Assembly: GCF_013363975.1 (NCBI RefSeq)
Contig: NZ_JABWGN010000017.1
Span: 62,001-126,000, forward strand
Source: Nonomuraea montanisoli
Lineage (GTDB): Bacteria > Actinomycetota > Actinomycetes > Streptosporangiales > Streptosporangiaceae
DNA: 64,000 nt
Direction of reading: 5' to 3'
The notes under the pieces were generated by a model, which was not told where the DNA came from, did no database searches, and worked only from the letters and a program-made list of their open reading frames with translations. The translations under genes and the position numbers were made by a program. Shown piece by piece: positions 15,760-23,756 of the stretch (positions within the stretch are counted from its first letter, which is position 1; every line of letters begins with the position of its first letter).

Positions 15760-16815
15760 TCAGGCGAAGGCGGGCATGACCTCGGCGGCGAAGAAGCGCA
15801 TGACCTTCTTCATCTCCTCCAGCGGCATGGGCCGCGTGCTGCCGAAGTCGCAGAGCAGGTTGGCGAAGCCGGCGTCGCGCAGCAGCGTGATCTGCTCGAC
15901 GACCCGCTCCGGGTCGCCGATCACGTCGAGCTGCTCCCACCGGAAGTCGGGCGACAGGCTGCCGCCCTTGAGGTAGCGGTCCTGGTAGTACTCGAAACCC
16001 TGCGCGGCCTTGCCCGTGCGCGGGTCGATGGGCGCGCTGCGCTCGTTGAAGATGCGCGAGCGGTCGAAGGCCGCCTCGAACCGGGCCTGGTCCTCGCGCG
16101 CCTGCTCGGCGGTCGGCGCCACGTAGACGCTGCGCGCCACGACCAGCTCGGCGTCCGGCTGGTGCCCGGCGCGGGCCGCGGTGTCCCGCCACGTCTCGGC
16201 CGCCTTGACGACCTTGCGGAACGTCGCCACCGGGTCGGCCAGGATGGGCAGGCCGCGCTCGGCGTACATGGTGACGGTCTCGGGCGACACGGCGGCCACG
16301 TGCAGCGGCGGGTGCGGGGCCTGGAGAGGGCGGGGGACCAGCGACACCTCGGTGCCGGTCCGGTAGAACTTTCCCTCGTGCTGGAACGACTCGCGCGTCC
16401 AGAGGCCCAGGATCACCTCCAGCGCCTCGTTGAAGCGGTCGCGGGCCTCGGCCAGGTCCACGCCGAAGCCCTCGAACTCGTAGCTCTGGTAGCCGCGGCC
16501 GATGCCGAGGTCCAGGCGCCCGCCGGAGAGCACGTCCACCTGGGCGGCCTCCTCGGCCACGTGGATGGGGTTGTGCAGCGGCAGCACCACGATGCCGGTG
16601 CCGAGCCGCAGGCGTGAGGTGCGGGCGGCGGCGTGGGCCAGCATGGTGAACAGGTTGGGCGCCACGCCGTAGTCGCGGAAGTGGTGCTCGGCCAGCCTCA
16701 CCCCGTCGAATCCCAGCTCCTCGGCCAGTTGGATGAGCTCCAGATGGTAGGCGTAGACGTCCTCGAAGCTCTGCCCGTCGAAGCGGTGGAAGAGGTGGAA
16801 GGTTGAGAACTTCAT
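15760..16815 (-). CDS. LLM-class (luciferase-like) flavin-dependent monooxygenase
   Basis: A 351-residue bacterial-luciferase TIM-barrel protein: N-terminal MKFSTFHLFHRFDG, GFDGVRLAEHHF, RLRLGTGIVVLPLHNPIHVAEEAAQVDVLSGGRLDLGIGRGY. Members use reduced FMN or F420 and oxygenate or reduce small organic substrates. It needs a reductase partner if FMNH2-dependent; a flavin reductase under a similar operator is encoded at 59285-59896. The ATG follows GAGAGG. A perfect inverted repeat, CCAAGCG-CT-CGCTTGG, lies 25-40 bases upstream. Confidence 0.85.
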   Translation of the reverse strand: MKFSTFHLFHRFDGQSFEDVYAYHLELIQLAEELGFDGVRLAEHHFRDYGVAPNLFTMLAHAAARTSRLRLGTGIVVLPLHNPIHVAEEAAQVDVLSGGRLDLGIGRGYQSYEFEGFGVDLAEARDRFNEALEVILGLWTRESFQHEGKFYRTGTEVSLVPRPLQAPHPPLHVAAVSPETVTMYAERGLPILADPVATFRKVVKAAETWRDTAARAGHQPDAELVVARSVYVAPTAEQAREDQARFEAAFDRSRIFNERSAPIDPRTGKAAQGFEYYQDRYLKGGSLSPDFRWEQLDVIGDPERVVEQITLLRDAGFANLLCDFGSTRPMPLEEMKKVMRFFAAEVMPAFA

Positions 16816-16839
16816 GCGGCGGCCTCTCGGAGGGGTAAA

Positions 16840-16855
16840 CCAAGCGCTCGCTTGG
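16840..16855 (-). promoter_or_regulatory. KstR2-like operator upstream of the luciferase-like gene
   Basis: CCAAGCGCTCGCTTGG is a perfect 7-base inverted repeat with a 2-base centre, and one mismatch from the window consensus. On the minus strand it lies just downstream of a possible -10 box TACGCT, between promoter and ribosome binding site. This is an expected repressor position. Confidence 0.65.
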
Positions 16856-16912
16856 GAGCGTATCAGGTCTGTCCCCGCTTGAGACCCCCGCCGCGCGAAG
16901 CTTTGGCCCGCG

Positions 16913-16985
16913 CCGCCGCCCCTGCCGCCCGCGCCGCCGCCCGCCCGCCGCCCGCCCGCCGCCCGCCCGGCGCCCGCCCGGCGCC
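16913..16985. repeat. CCG/CCCG simple-sequence tract
   Basis: About 70 bases made almost only of GCC, CCG and CCCG units, directly after the stop of the M20 peptidase gene and between it and the luciferase-like gene. Noncoding by position. Such tracts are slippage-prone and may also cause polymerase pausing. Confidence 0.6.
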
Positions 16986-18119
16986 TCAGGCGAGGGCGGT
17001 GATCAGCCCCATCGTCAGCGCCGTCCGCTCCGGGATGTCGCCGACGACCACATGCTCGTGCCGTGCGTGCGCGCCGCCGCCCACCGCGCCCAGGCCGTCC
17101 AGCACCGGCCGGCCCAGCGCCGAGACGAAGTTCGCGTCGCTGGCGCCGCCCACCGAGATCTCCTCCAGCGGCATCCCGAAGCCCGCCGCCACCGCCTGGG
17201 CCTCCTTGAACAGCCGCTGCGAGGCGGGGTTCTGCGTCATCGGCGGCCGGTTCCACACGCCCGACACGGTGACCGTGACCCGCGGGTCGGCGGCCTTCAC
17301 GGCGGCGAACGCCTCCTCGACCCGGGCCATCTCCGACGGCTCGCTGACCCGCACGTCGATGCCCGCCGTGGCGTGTCCCGCCGCGACGTTGCGGCCGGTG
17401 CCGCCGCTGACCAGGCCGACGTTGACCGTGGTGCCGCGCTCGGGGGCGGCCGCCCCGGTGATCTGGGTGATGATCTCGGCCAGCGCGTGGATGGCGCTCG
17501 CTCCCGCCTCGGGGTCGAGGCCCGCGTGCGCCTCGATCCCGGTGACGGTCACGTCGAACAGGCCGACGCCCTTGCGCGCCGTCTTCAGCGCGCCGCCGCC
17601 CGACGCCTCGAACACCAGCGTCGCCAGGGCGTCCTCGCTGGCGGCCTCGATGTACGGCCGGGAGAACGGGCTGCCGATCTCCTCGTCGCCGTTGAACAGC
17701 AGCCGCACAGACGGGTGGGGCAGACCCAGCTCGCGCAGCCCGCGCACCGCCCAGATCGACTGCACCAGGCCCGTCTTCATGTCGAACACGCCCGGCCCGG
17801 TCGCCTTGCCCCCGGACACGGTGAACGGCCACTCGGCCAGCGTGCCCGTCGGCCACACGGTGTCGTAGTGGCTGGCCATGAGCACGGTGCCGGGAGCGGT
17901 GCCCCGGTAGGTCAGCTCCAGCACGTCGCCGAGCTCGCCGCCGTCGTGCACGGCGACCAGGTCGGGCGGGCCCAGCCGCTCGGCGGTCAGGGCGCGCACG
18001 CCGCCGAGCCCGACGGTCAGCATGGCCTTGTCGGAGCTGTGGGTCTCCAGCTCGACGACCGCGCGGATGTCGTCGAGCATGGCGGGCAGGGCCCCCCGGG
18101 TCCAGTCGGTGATCGACAC
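16986..18119 (-). CDS. M20-family metallopeptidase (carboxypeptidase G2-like)
   Basis: A 377-residue M20 peptidase. Zinc ligands and catalytic residues are visible: H84 and D86 in ASHYDTVWP, D113 in GPGVFDMK and E146/E147 in NGDEEIGS. Domain order is catalytic, dimerisation (about 180-290), catalytic. Closest in style to glutamate carboxypeptidases (CPG2), which release C-terminal Glu from amides such as folates. No signal peptide. GTG at 18119 follows GGAAGGA. The gene lies 67 bases downstream of the truncated end of a membrane protein gene on the same strand, with which it probably once formed an operon; an insertion sequence now separates it from the original promoter. Confidence 0.85.
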   Translation of the reverse strand: MSITDWTRGALPAMLDDIRAVVELETHSSDKAMLTVGLGGVRALTAERLGPPDLVAVHDGGELGDVLELTYRGTAPGTVLMASHYDTVWPTGTLAEWPFTVSGGKATGPGVFDMKTGLVQSIWAVRGLRELGLPHPSVRLLFNGDEEIGSPFSRPYIEAASEDALATLVFEASGGGALKTARKGVGLFDVTVTGIEAHAGLDPEAGASAIHALAEIITQITGAAAPERGTTVNVGLVSGGTGRNVAAGHATAGIDVRVSEPSEMARVEEAFAAVKAADPRVTVTVSGVWNRPPMTQNPASQRLFKEAQAVAAGFGMPLEEISVGGASDANFVSALGRPVLDGLGAVGGGAHARHEHVVVGDIPERTALTMGLITALA

Positions 18120-18186
18120 GGGTTTCCTTCCTGGGGCCGGCGGACGGCCGCCCCGGCTCTGAGGCTGGCGGACGGGTGCTCGTGGG

Positions 18187-18265
18187 TCAGCGGACGGGTG
18201 CGCCGGGGCCCAGCGGGACGCCGAGCCACCAGAACACCGAGAGCAGTACTGTCCACCACAATCTC
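18187..18265 (-). pseudogene. 3' remnant of an integral membrane protein gene
   Basis: Reading the minus strand, codons ending at the stop 18187-18189 give the tail TVLLSVFWWLGVPLGPG then APVR, a hydrophobic helix plus short polar end, as in symporter or DUF3311-type small membrane proteins. The reading frame is lost at about 18265, where the left end of an IS605-type element begins. The gene was probably cut by that insertion. Family assignment is tentative. Confidence 0.5.
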
Positions 18266-18783
18266 CCCAGGGGACACCGTCACCTTCAGGCGACGGGGGG
18301 AATCGGGAGCGGGAGGACAGTCAGGTCTGAGCGTGCCCTGACCTGTCTGGCCTACGCATCAAAGATCCCTATTCACCGTGTACCAGATGCGTGACACTGT
18401 GATAATGATCGCGTGACTCGCCAGGTGCGCACCTTCCCCGGCGCGGCGTACGACCTCAGGTACCACGTCGGGGCTGAACAAGAGCATTCAGGATGCGGGT
18501 TGGTCCGCGTTCCTGACGATCCTGTCGCACAAGGCTGAAAGCGCCGGTCGCAAGCTGATCGCAGTGAACCCCGCCAACACCTCCCGCACGTGCGCCGAAT
18601 GCGGGCACTGCGCGAAGGAGAACCGCACCACCCAGGCCGAGTTCCGATGTACGGCGTGCGGACACACCGCGCACGCCGACCTGAACGCGGCTGTCAACAT
18701 CTTGAGGGCAGGGCTTGCCCTTCGCGACGCTGCGGAAGCGGCCTAGCGAGAAGCCGCTCTCTTAGAGAGGGGAGGAGTCACAC
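18265..18783 (+). mobile_element. IS200/IS605-family insertion sequence, internally deleted
   Basis: Both ends match the element at 54466-55854. The left side shares AATCGGGAGCGGGAGG and the nearby TTCAG and GGGGAC blocks. The right side shares AGCGAGAAGCCG, a hairpin (CTCTC TTA GAGAG) and GGAGGAGTCAC. Inside, the start of a Y1 transposase (18413-18469) is joined out of frame to the last 90 codons of a TnpB gene (18471-18746). It is a non-autonomous relic, although its ends could in principle still be recognised in trans. It interrupts a membrane-protein gene on the minus strand. Confidence 0.75.
18413..18746 (+). pseudogene. tnpA-tnpB deletion relic
   Basis: The GTG at 18413 opens with a stretch (AAYDLRYHV) like the N-terminus of HUH Y1 transposases. 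After 18469 the sequence switches, with a frame change, to a TnpB C-terminus: LNKSIQDAGWSAFLTILSHK, then the zinc ribbon CAECGHC ... CTACGHTAHADLNAAVNIL. The central parts of both genes are gone. The remaining TnpB part is clearly homologous to the copy at 54635-55816. Confidence 0.75.
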
Positions 18784-18797
18784 CACGAGCAGCGTGA

Positions 18798-18980
18798 GTG
18801 ACCGCGCTGGCCGAGCTGTCCGAGGGTCAGCTCGCTCTCGTTACGAGCTAGTCGACCGCCTACCGGGCGATCCAGTCGCTGCTGCGGCGCGGCGTCGTCC
18901 GGCCGCGGGTGGAGGTCGTGCCCGCCCTGCTGGGCTACGCGCTGGATCCACCGCGAGGACGGCCGCCTGGTCGGCTGAGC
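18798..18980 (+). pseudogene. Possible degraded gene remnant with HTH-like segment
   Basis: From GTG 18798 a readable stretch (TALAELSEGQLALVTS) meets an in-frame TAG at about 18849, continues as STAYRAIQSLLRRGVVR, which resembles a winged-helix, and then seems to shift frame into WIHREDGRLVG before a stop. It lies between the IS relic and the sensor kinase gene. It may be the eroded end of a small regulator or DNA-binding gene. Low confidence. Confidence 0.3.
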
Positions 18981-19031
18981 CCGTGCCGCCGTCCCCGCGT
19001 TCGGATCACTCCGCCGCGTCACTTCGCTGCG

Positions 19032-20471
19032 TCACTCCGCGGCGGCGGAGGCGGGCTCCCGCAGCGGAAGACGCACCTCGAACCACGTCTCGCCGGGCAC
19101 CGACCGCACCTTGATCTCGCCGCCGTGCCGCCCGGCGACGATCCGGTACGAGATGTCCAGCCCGAGCCCGGTGCCCTGGCCGACGCTCTTGGTGGTGAAG
19201 AACGGCTCGAAGATCCGGTCCTTGATCGCGTCGGCCACGCCGGGGCCGGTGTCGCCGATCTCGACGATCGCCTCGTCCTCGTCGTGCGCGGTGCGGATCG
19301 TCAGCGTGCCGTCCGCGCCCATGGCGTCGAGGGCGTTGTGGATGAGGTTGGTCCACACCTGGTTCAGCTCGCCGCCGTAGGCCGGGATCGGGGGGAGCGT
19401 CCGGTCGTAGTCGGTGACCACGCTGATGCCCGGCGGGATCTTCCCGCGGAAGATCGCGATCGTGCTGTCCAGCAGGTCGTGCACGTCCACGATCTGGAAC
19501 GGCGCCCGGTCCATCTGGGAGTACTGCTTGGCCGAGCGGATCAGCGACGAGATGCGCTCGGTGGCCTCGGTCACCTCGCCCAGCATCTGCGAGATCTCGA
19601 CCGCCTCCGACAGCCAGCGCAGCGCGGCCGGGGCGTGCTCGTCGCCCACCTTGCTGCGCACCTTGTCCAGGTGGGCCTGGCCGAAGCCGGCCTGGACCAG
19701 CGCCGGGGCCAGGTCCCAGGCGCCGTCCAGGCCCAGCTCCTCCAGCGCCTCGCCCAGCTCGTCCTCGGCGTCGGAGATCTCCAGCGGGGAGCGCGGCGGC
19801 AGCTTGCCCAGGGCCGCGGTGCAGTTCTCCTGCATCTCGACCAGCGCGCGCAGCCGCTCCGGCGGTATGCCGTTCTCGGCGAGCTGCGCCAGCTCCATCC
19901 GGGACGACCTGATCAGCGTGCGCAGCTCGCCCACGGCGCGGACCGCCGCGGCGGCCGGGTTGTTCAGCTCGTGGGTGAGCCCGGCGGTGATCGTGCCGAG
20001 CGCCGTCAGCCGCTGCCTGCGGTCGATGACCTCCCGCTGCATCCGGCCGCCCGACAGCATGCCGTCGAGCAGGTGCATCGCCATCGGGAACCACTCGGCC
20101 ACGATGTGCGCGAACTTCCTGGCCGGCAGCAGGAACATCCGGCTCGGCGCGGTGACCCGCAGCGAGTGCTGGTAGGTCTGCGGCGCCCGGTCGCCCAGGT
20201 AGGCGGAGGTGGCCCCGCCGTACACGCCGGGCTGGGAGGTGCGGGGCATCGCGACGGTGCCGGCGCTGACCGTCTCCTGGACCATCTGGATCTCGCCCTC
20301 GATGAGCACCGCGAAGCACTCGGCGGGGTCGCCCTGCCGGATGACCAGGTCGTCGGCCTGGTACGACTGGACCTGGCCGCTCATGGCCAGCTTGGTGAGC
20401 TGCTCGTCGGTGAGCCGCTCGAACAGGAACAGTTTGCGCAGCTCGTCGATGTCGATCGTGGTGGTGGTCAC
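19032..20471 (-). CDS. Sensor histidine kinase with N-terminal cyclic-nucleotide-binding domain
   Basis: A 479-residue soluble protein. Residues 10-130 form a cNMP-binding (CRP-like) domain with RQGDPAECFAVLIEGEIQM. Then a dimerisation/phosphoacceptor segment carries His167 in GLTHELNNPAAAAVRAV, and the HATPase domain follows with N-box ELNQVWTNLIHNALDAM, DTGPGV and GQGTGLGLDI. No transmembrane segment. GTG at 20471 overlaps the stop of the upstream receiver/reductase gene, so the two are cotranscribed and probably form a signalling pair: the kinase phosphorylates D62 of the fusion protein. The ligand could be a cyclic nucleotide, but the domain lacks the full phosphate-binding signature, so another ligand is possible. 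Confidence 0.85.
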   Translation of the reverse strand: MTTTTIDIDELRKLFLFERLTDEQLTKLAMSGQVQSYQADDLVIRQGDPAECFAVLIEGEIQMVQETVSAGTVAMPRTSQPGVYGGATSAYLGDRAPQTYQHSLRVTAPSRMFLLPARKFAHIVAEWFPMAMHLLDGMLSGGRMQREVIDRRQRLTALGTITAGLTHELNNPAAAAVRAVGELRTLIRSSRMELAQLAENGIPPERLRALVEMQENCTAALGKLPPRSPLEISDAEDELGEALEELGLDGAWDLAPALVQAGFGQAHLDKVRSKVGDEHAPAALRWLSEAVEISQMLGEVTEATERISSLIRSAKQYSQMDRAPFQIVDVHDLLDSTIAIFRGKIPPGISVVTDYDRTLPPIPAYGGELNQVWTNLIHNALDAMGADGTLTIRTAHDEDEAIVEIGDTGPGVADAIKDRIFEPFFTTKSVGQGTGLGLDISYRIVAGRHGGEIKVRSVPGETWFEVRLPLREPASAAAE

Positions 20472-22117
20472 TGCTTCTCCAGGTAGCGGTGCACGAGCGC
20501 GACGGCCATCGCGCCCTCCCCGACGGCCGAGGCGACCCGCTTGATCGACTCGGCGCGCACGTCGCCCGCGGCCAGCACGCCGGGGACGTTGGTCTCCAGG
20601 TAGTACGGCTCGCGGCGCAGCGGCCAGTTGCGCGGCCGCCGGCCGCCCTGCAGCAGGTCGGGCCCCGTCAGCACGAAGCCCTTGGAGTCGCGCTCGACCG
20701 TGTCGCCCAGCCAGGAGGTGTACGGCTCGGCGCCGATGAACACGAACAGCCACTGCGCGTCCACGGTGCGCTCCTCGCCCTTCGTGCTGAGCGTGAGCCG
20801 TTCCAGATGCCCGTCGCCCGCGCCGCCGGTGACCTGGGTCTGGGTGTGGACCTCGATGTTGGGGATGGCGTCGATCTGCTCGATGAGGTAGTGGGACATG
20901 GACCTCTCCAATCCATCACCTCTCACCAACAGATGGACCTTGCTCGCGAATCCCGACAGGTAGACCGCGGCCTGGCCGGCCGAGTTGGCCGCGCCCACGA
21001 TGTAGACCTCCAGGCCGCGGCACGACGGCGCCTCGGTGAGCGCGGCGCCGTAGAAGACGCCCCGGCCGGTGAACTCGTCCAGGCCCGGCGCCTCCAGACG
21101 CCGGTAGGTGACGCCGGTGGCCAGGATCACCGCGTGCGCCGCGATCTCGCCGCCGTCCTTGAAGCCGACCACGCGGGCCTGGCCGCGCGGCTCCAGGTGG
21201 GTGACCTTGCGCGCGCTCAGCAGCTCGGCGCCGAACTTCAGCGCCTGCCGGCGGGCCCGGTCGGCGAGCTGCTGGCCCGAGACGCCGTCGGGGAAGCCCA
21301 GGTAGTTCTCGATCCGCGAGCTCTGACCGGCCTGGCCGCCGGACGCCTGCGCCTCCACCAGGACCGTGTTGAGCCCCTCGGAGGCGCCGTAGACCGCCGC
21401 CCCCAGCCCGGCCGGGCCGCCGCCGACCACGATGAGGTCGTAGAAGTCGGTGGCCGGCGTCGTGGACAGCCCCACGGCCGAGGCCAGCGTGGACGGGTCG
21501 GGCGCCTGCAGGGACGTGCCGTCGGCCGTGACCACCAGCGGCAGGTGGCACTGCTCGCCGACCGCCGCGACGAGCTGGGCGCCCTCGGGGTCCTCCGACA
21601 GCATCCACTGGTACGGGACGTGGTTGCGGGCCAGGAAGTCGCGCACCCGGTACGACGGGGCCGACCAGCGGTCGCCCACCACGCGCAGCTCCGCCACCTC
21701 CACCCGGTCGGTGCGGTGCCAGGCGTCGAGCTGGCCGTCGATCACCGGGTAGAACTTCTCCTCCGGCGGGTCCCAGGGCTTGAGCAGGTAGTGGTCGAGG
21801 TCCACCACGTTGATCGCCTGGATCGCGGCGTCGGTGTCGGCGTAGGCCGTCAGCAGCACCCGGCGCGCGTACGGGTACATGTCCATGGCCGCTTCGAGGA
21901 ACTCCACGCCGTTCATCTGCGGCATGCGGTAGTCGGCGAGGATCGCCGCCACCTCGTCGCCGCGCAGGCGCATCTCCTTGACGGCCTCGATGCCCTGGTC
22001 CGCCGCTTCGGCGCGGACGATCCGGTAGGTCTGCCCGTAACGGCGGCGCAGGTCACGGGCGACCGCCCGCGACACACCCGGATCGTCGTCCACCGTCACG
22101 ATGACCGGCTTGTCCAT
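20468..22117 (-). CDS. Response regulator receiver fused to glutaredoxin-like and thioredoxin-reductase-like domains
   Basis: About 549 residues. Residues 1-125 are a receiver with acidic D10/D11, phosphoacceptor D62 in ILADYRMPQMNG, T90 and K113. Residues 144-218 look like a glutaredoxin fold in which the CPxC motif is replaced by SAPS (152-155). Residues 226-549 are a thioredoxin-reductase-type FAD/NAD(P)H module with GGGPAG at 232-237 and IENYLGFPDGVSG; the redox CxxC expected after the second dinucleotide fold is absent. It ends overlapping the GTG of the sensor kinase gene. Output may be NAD(P)H/FAD redox sensing rather than disulfide reduction. ATG 22117 is used; ATG 22132 is an alternative. 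Confidence 0.85.
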   Translation of the reverse strand: MDKPVIVTVDDDPGVSRAVARDLRRRYGQTYRIVRAEAADQGIEAVKEMRLRGDEVAAILADYRMPQMNGVEFLEAAMDMYPYARRVLLTAYADTDAAIQAINVVDLDHYLLKPWDPPEEKFYPVIDGQLDAWHRTDRVEVAELRVVGDRWSAPSYRVRDFLARNHVPYQWMLSEDPEGAQLVAAVGEQCHLPLVVTADGTSLQAPDPSTLASAVGLSTTPATDFYDLIVVGGGPAGLGAAVYGASEGLNTVLVEAQASGGQAGQSSRIENYLGFPDGVSGQQLADRARRQALKFGAELLSARKVTHLEPRGQARVVGFKDGGEIAAHAVILATGVTYRRLEAPGLDEFTGRGVFYGAALTEAPSCRGLEVYIVGAANSAGQAAVYLSGFASKVHLLVRGDGLERSMSHYLIEQIDAIPNIEVHTQTQVTGGAGDGHLERLTLSTKGEERTVDAQWLFVFIGAEPYTSWLGDTVERDSKGFVLTGPDLLQGGRRPRNWPLRREPYYLETNVPGVLAAGDVRAESIKRVASAVGEGAMAVALVHRYLEKQ

Positions 22118-22210
22118 GGCCCTGCCTTCCATGAGGTTCTCATTCGAAGCATGTCACGCCAAACGGGCCTACCAGCAAGTCGGCGCCGGCAGGCCGTCCA
22201 GCGGCCGGGG

Positions 22211-22972
22211 TCAGGCGATGACCCGGCTCTCGCCGCCGTCCACCAGCAGCGAGACGCCGTTGACGTACGAGGCGCGCTCGCTGGCGAGGAACGCCACCAC
22301 GTCGCCCACCTCCTCCGGCTCGCCGATCCGGCCCACCGGCACCCGCGCGGCCCGGCCGGCCAGGCCCTCGTCGCCGCCCGCCAGCTCGCGCAGCCGGTCG
22401 GTCGCGATCGGGCCCGGCATCACGTTGTTGACCAGCACGCCCTCGCCGCCGACCTCCCGGGCGAGGGTCCGGACGATGCCGGCCACGCCCGAGCGGGTGG
22501 CGTTGGACAGGGCCAGGCCGTCGAGCGCCTCGCGCGCCGAGCGGCTGGTGACCGTGACGATCCGTCCCCAGCCCCGCGAGCGCATCTCGGGCAGCACCGC
22601 GTGGATGAGGCGGACCGTGCCCAGCAGGTTGCGCTGGATCGCCACTTCCCACTCCTCCAGGCTCTTGTCGGTGAACCGCCCGGCGGGCGGGCCGCCGGCG
22701 TTGGCCACGAGGATGTCCACCGGTCCCAGCACGTCGCGCGTCTCGGCCGCGACGCGGGCGGCCGAGGCCGGGTCCTCCACGTCGGCCAGCACGGCGTGGA
22801 CCACGCCGCCGAACTCCTGGAGCCCCACCACGGCGTCGGCCAGCCGCTCGGGGTCACGGGCCGTCACGCAGACGTCGCAGCCCTCCCGCGCCAGGCTCCG
22901 GGCGGCGGCCAGGCCGATGCCCGCGCTGCCTCCCGTGACGAGTGCGACCTTGCCCGCGATACCGAGATCCAT
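22211..22972 (-). CDS. SDR-family protein lacking the usual catalytic Tyr-Lys pair
   Basis: A 253-residue short-chain dehydrogenase fold: TGGSAGIG cofactor motif, ANAGGPPAG and C-terminal YVNGVSLLVDGGES. At the catalytic centre the expected Y-x-x-x-K reads S-N-A-T-R (in LALSNATRSGVAG), so both Tyr and Lys are replaced. Such proteins are a known divergent FabG-like group and may use a different mechanism or act as binding proteins. The ATG at 22972 was taken as start. It is a single gene with no obvious operon partner. Confidence 0.82.
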   Translation of the reverse strand: MDLGIAGKVALVTGGSAGIGLAAARSLAREGCDVCVTARDPERLADAVVGLQEFGGVVHAVLADVEDPASAARVAAETRDVLGPVDILVANAGGPPAGRFTDKSLEEWEVAIQRNLLGTVRLIHAVLPEMRSRGWGRIVTVTSRSAREALDGLALSNATRSGVAGIVRTLAREVGGEGVLVNNVMPGPIATDRLRELAGGDEGLAGRAARVPVGRIGEPEEVGDVVAFLASERASYVNGVSLLVDGGESRVIA

Positions 22973-23081
22973 GAGGCGACTATAGGAGCCCGTCCGGGGC
23001 CGCCCGCCGCCGGGCACGCGGGCGGCCGATCCGCGCGGCTGTTCGGTGGAAAAGCCGCGGCGGGCATGATGAGGTGGGGCG

Positions 23082-23756
23082 ATGGCGAGAAATCTGATCC
23101 TGTCAGGAGGCCCGTTCCACGACTTCGACGCCACCTCCGCCGCACTCGCCGAGGTGCTGGCCGAGGTCGGGATCGAGTCGGAGATCACCGAGGACATCGC
23201 CGGCGCGCTCAGCGAGCCCTCCGAGCACCAGCTCATCACCGTCAACGCCCTGCGCTGGCGGATGGGCCAGGACCGCTTCGCCGATCTGCGCGCGCAGTGG
23301 CGCTTCGAGCTGCCCGCCCAGGCCCGCACCACGTTGCTGGACCACCTGGAGCGCGGCGGCGGCGTGCTGGCCATGCACGCCGCCTCCATCTGCTTCGACG
23401 ACTGGCAGGGGTGGCCGCGCGTGCTGGGCGGGTGCTGGACCTGGCCCAAATCGCACCATCCGCCGCTCGGCTGGACCGGGGTGCGCGTCCACGGCGAGCA
23501 CCCGATCGTGGAGGGACTGCGCGACTTCGACGTGGTGGACGAGGTCTACAGCGACCTGGAGGTGCTGCCCGACGTGCGGCCTCTCGCCTCCTCCAACGGG
23601 CAGCCCCTCATCTGGGCCCGGCCGGTGCGGCGCGGGCGCGTGGTCTACGACGCGCTCGGCCACGACACCCGCTCCTACGACAACGAGATCCACCGCACGC
23701 TGCTGCGGCGCGCCGCGCTGTGGTTACTGAAGCGTCCCGTCACCGTGGGGGACTGA
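23082..23756 (+). CDS. ThuA-like domain protein
   Basis: A 224-residue class-I glutamine amidotransferase-like fold of the ThuA group (trehalose utilisation in rhizobia). Visible segments are LILSGGPFHDFDATSAAL, GGGVLAMHAASICFDDW and WARPVRRGRVVYDALGHDTRSYDNEIHRTLLRRAALWLL, the last being the family signature near the C-terminus. It probably binds or modifies a sugar, but the reaction is unknown. ATG follows GAGGTG. Its 3' end overlaps the convergent alpha/beta hydrolase gene by 33 bases. Confidence 0.8.
   Translation: MARNLILSGGPFHDFDATSAALAEVLAEVGIESEITEDIAGALSEPSEHQLITVNALRWRMGQDRFADLRAQWRFELPAQARTTLLDHLERGGGVLAMHAASICFDDWQGWPRVLGGCWTWPKSHHPPLGWTGVRVHGEHPIVEGLRDFDVVDEVYSDLEVLPDVRPLASSNGQPLIWARPVRRGRVVYDALGHDTRSYDNEIHRTLLRRAALWLLKRPVTVGD

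Noticed and set aside
16913..16985. CRISPR array or structured repeat at the CCG tract
   Set aside because: It is a simple-sequence tract with no spacers.
9350..18119. A secondary-metabolite gene cluster at 9-18 kb
   Set aside because: There are no polyketide synthase, peptide synthetase, terpene synthase or RiPP genes. The enzymes fit catabolism better.
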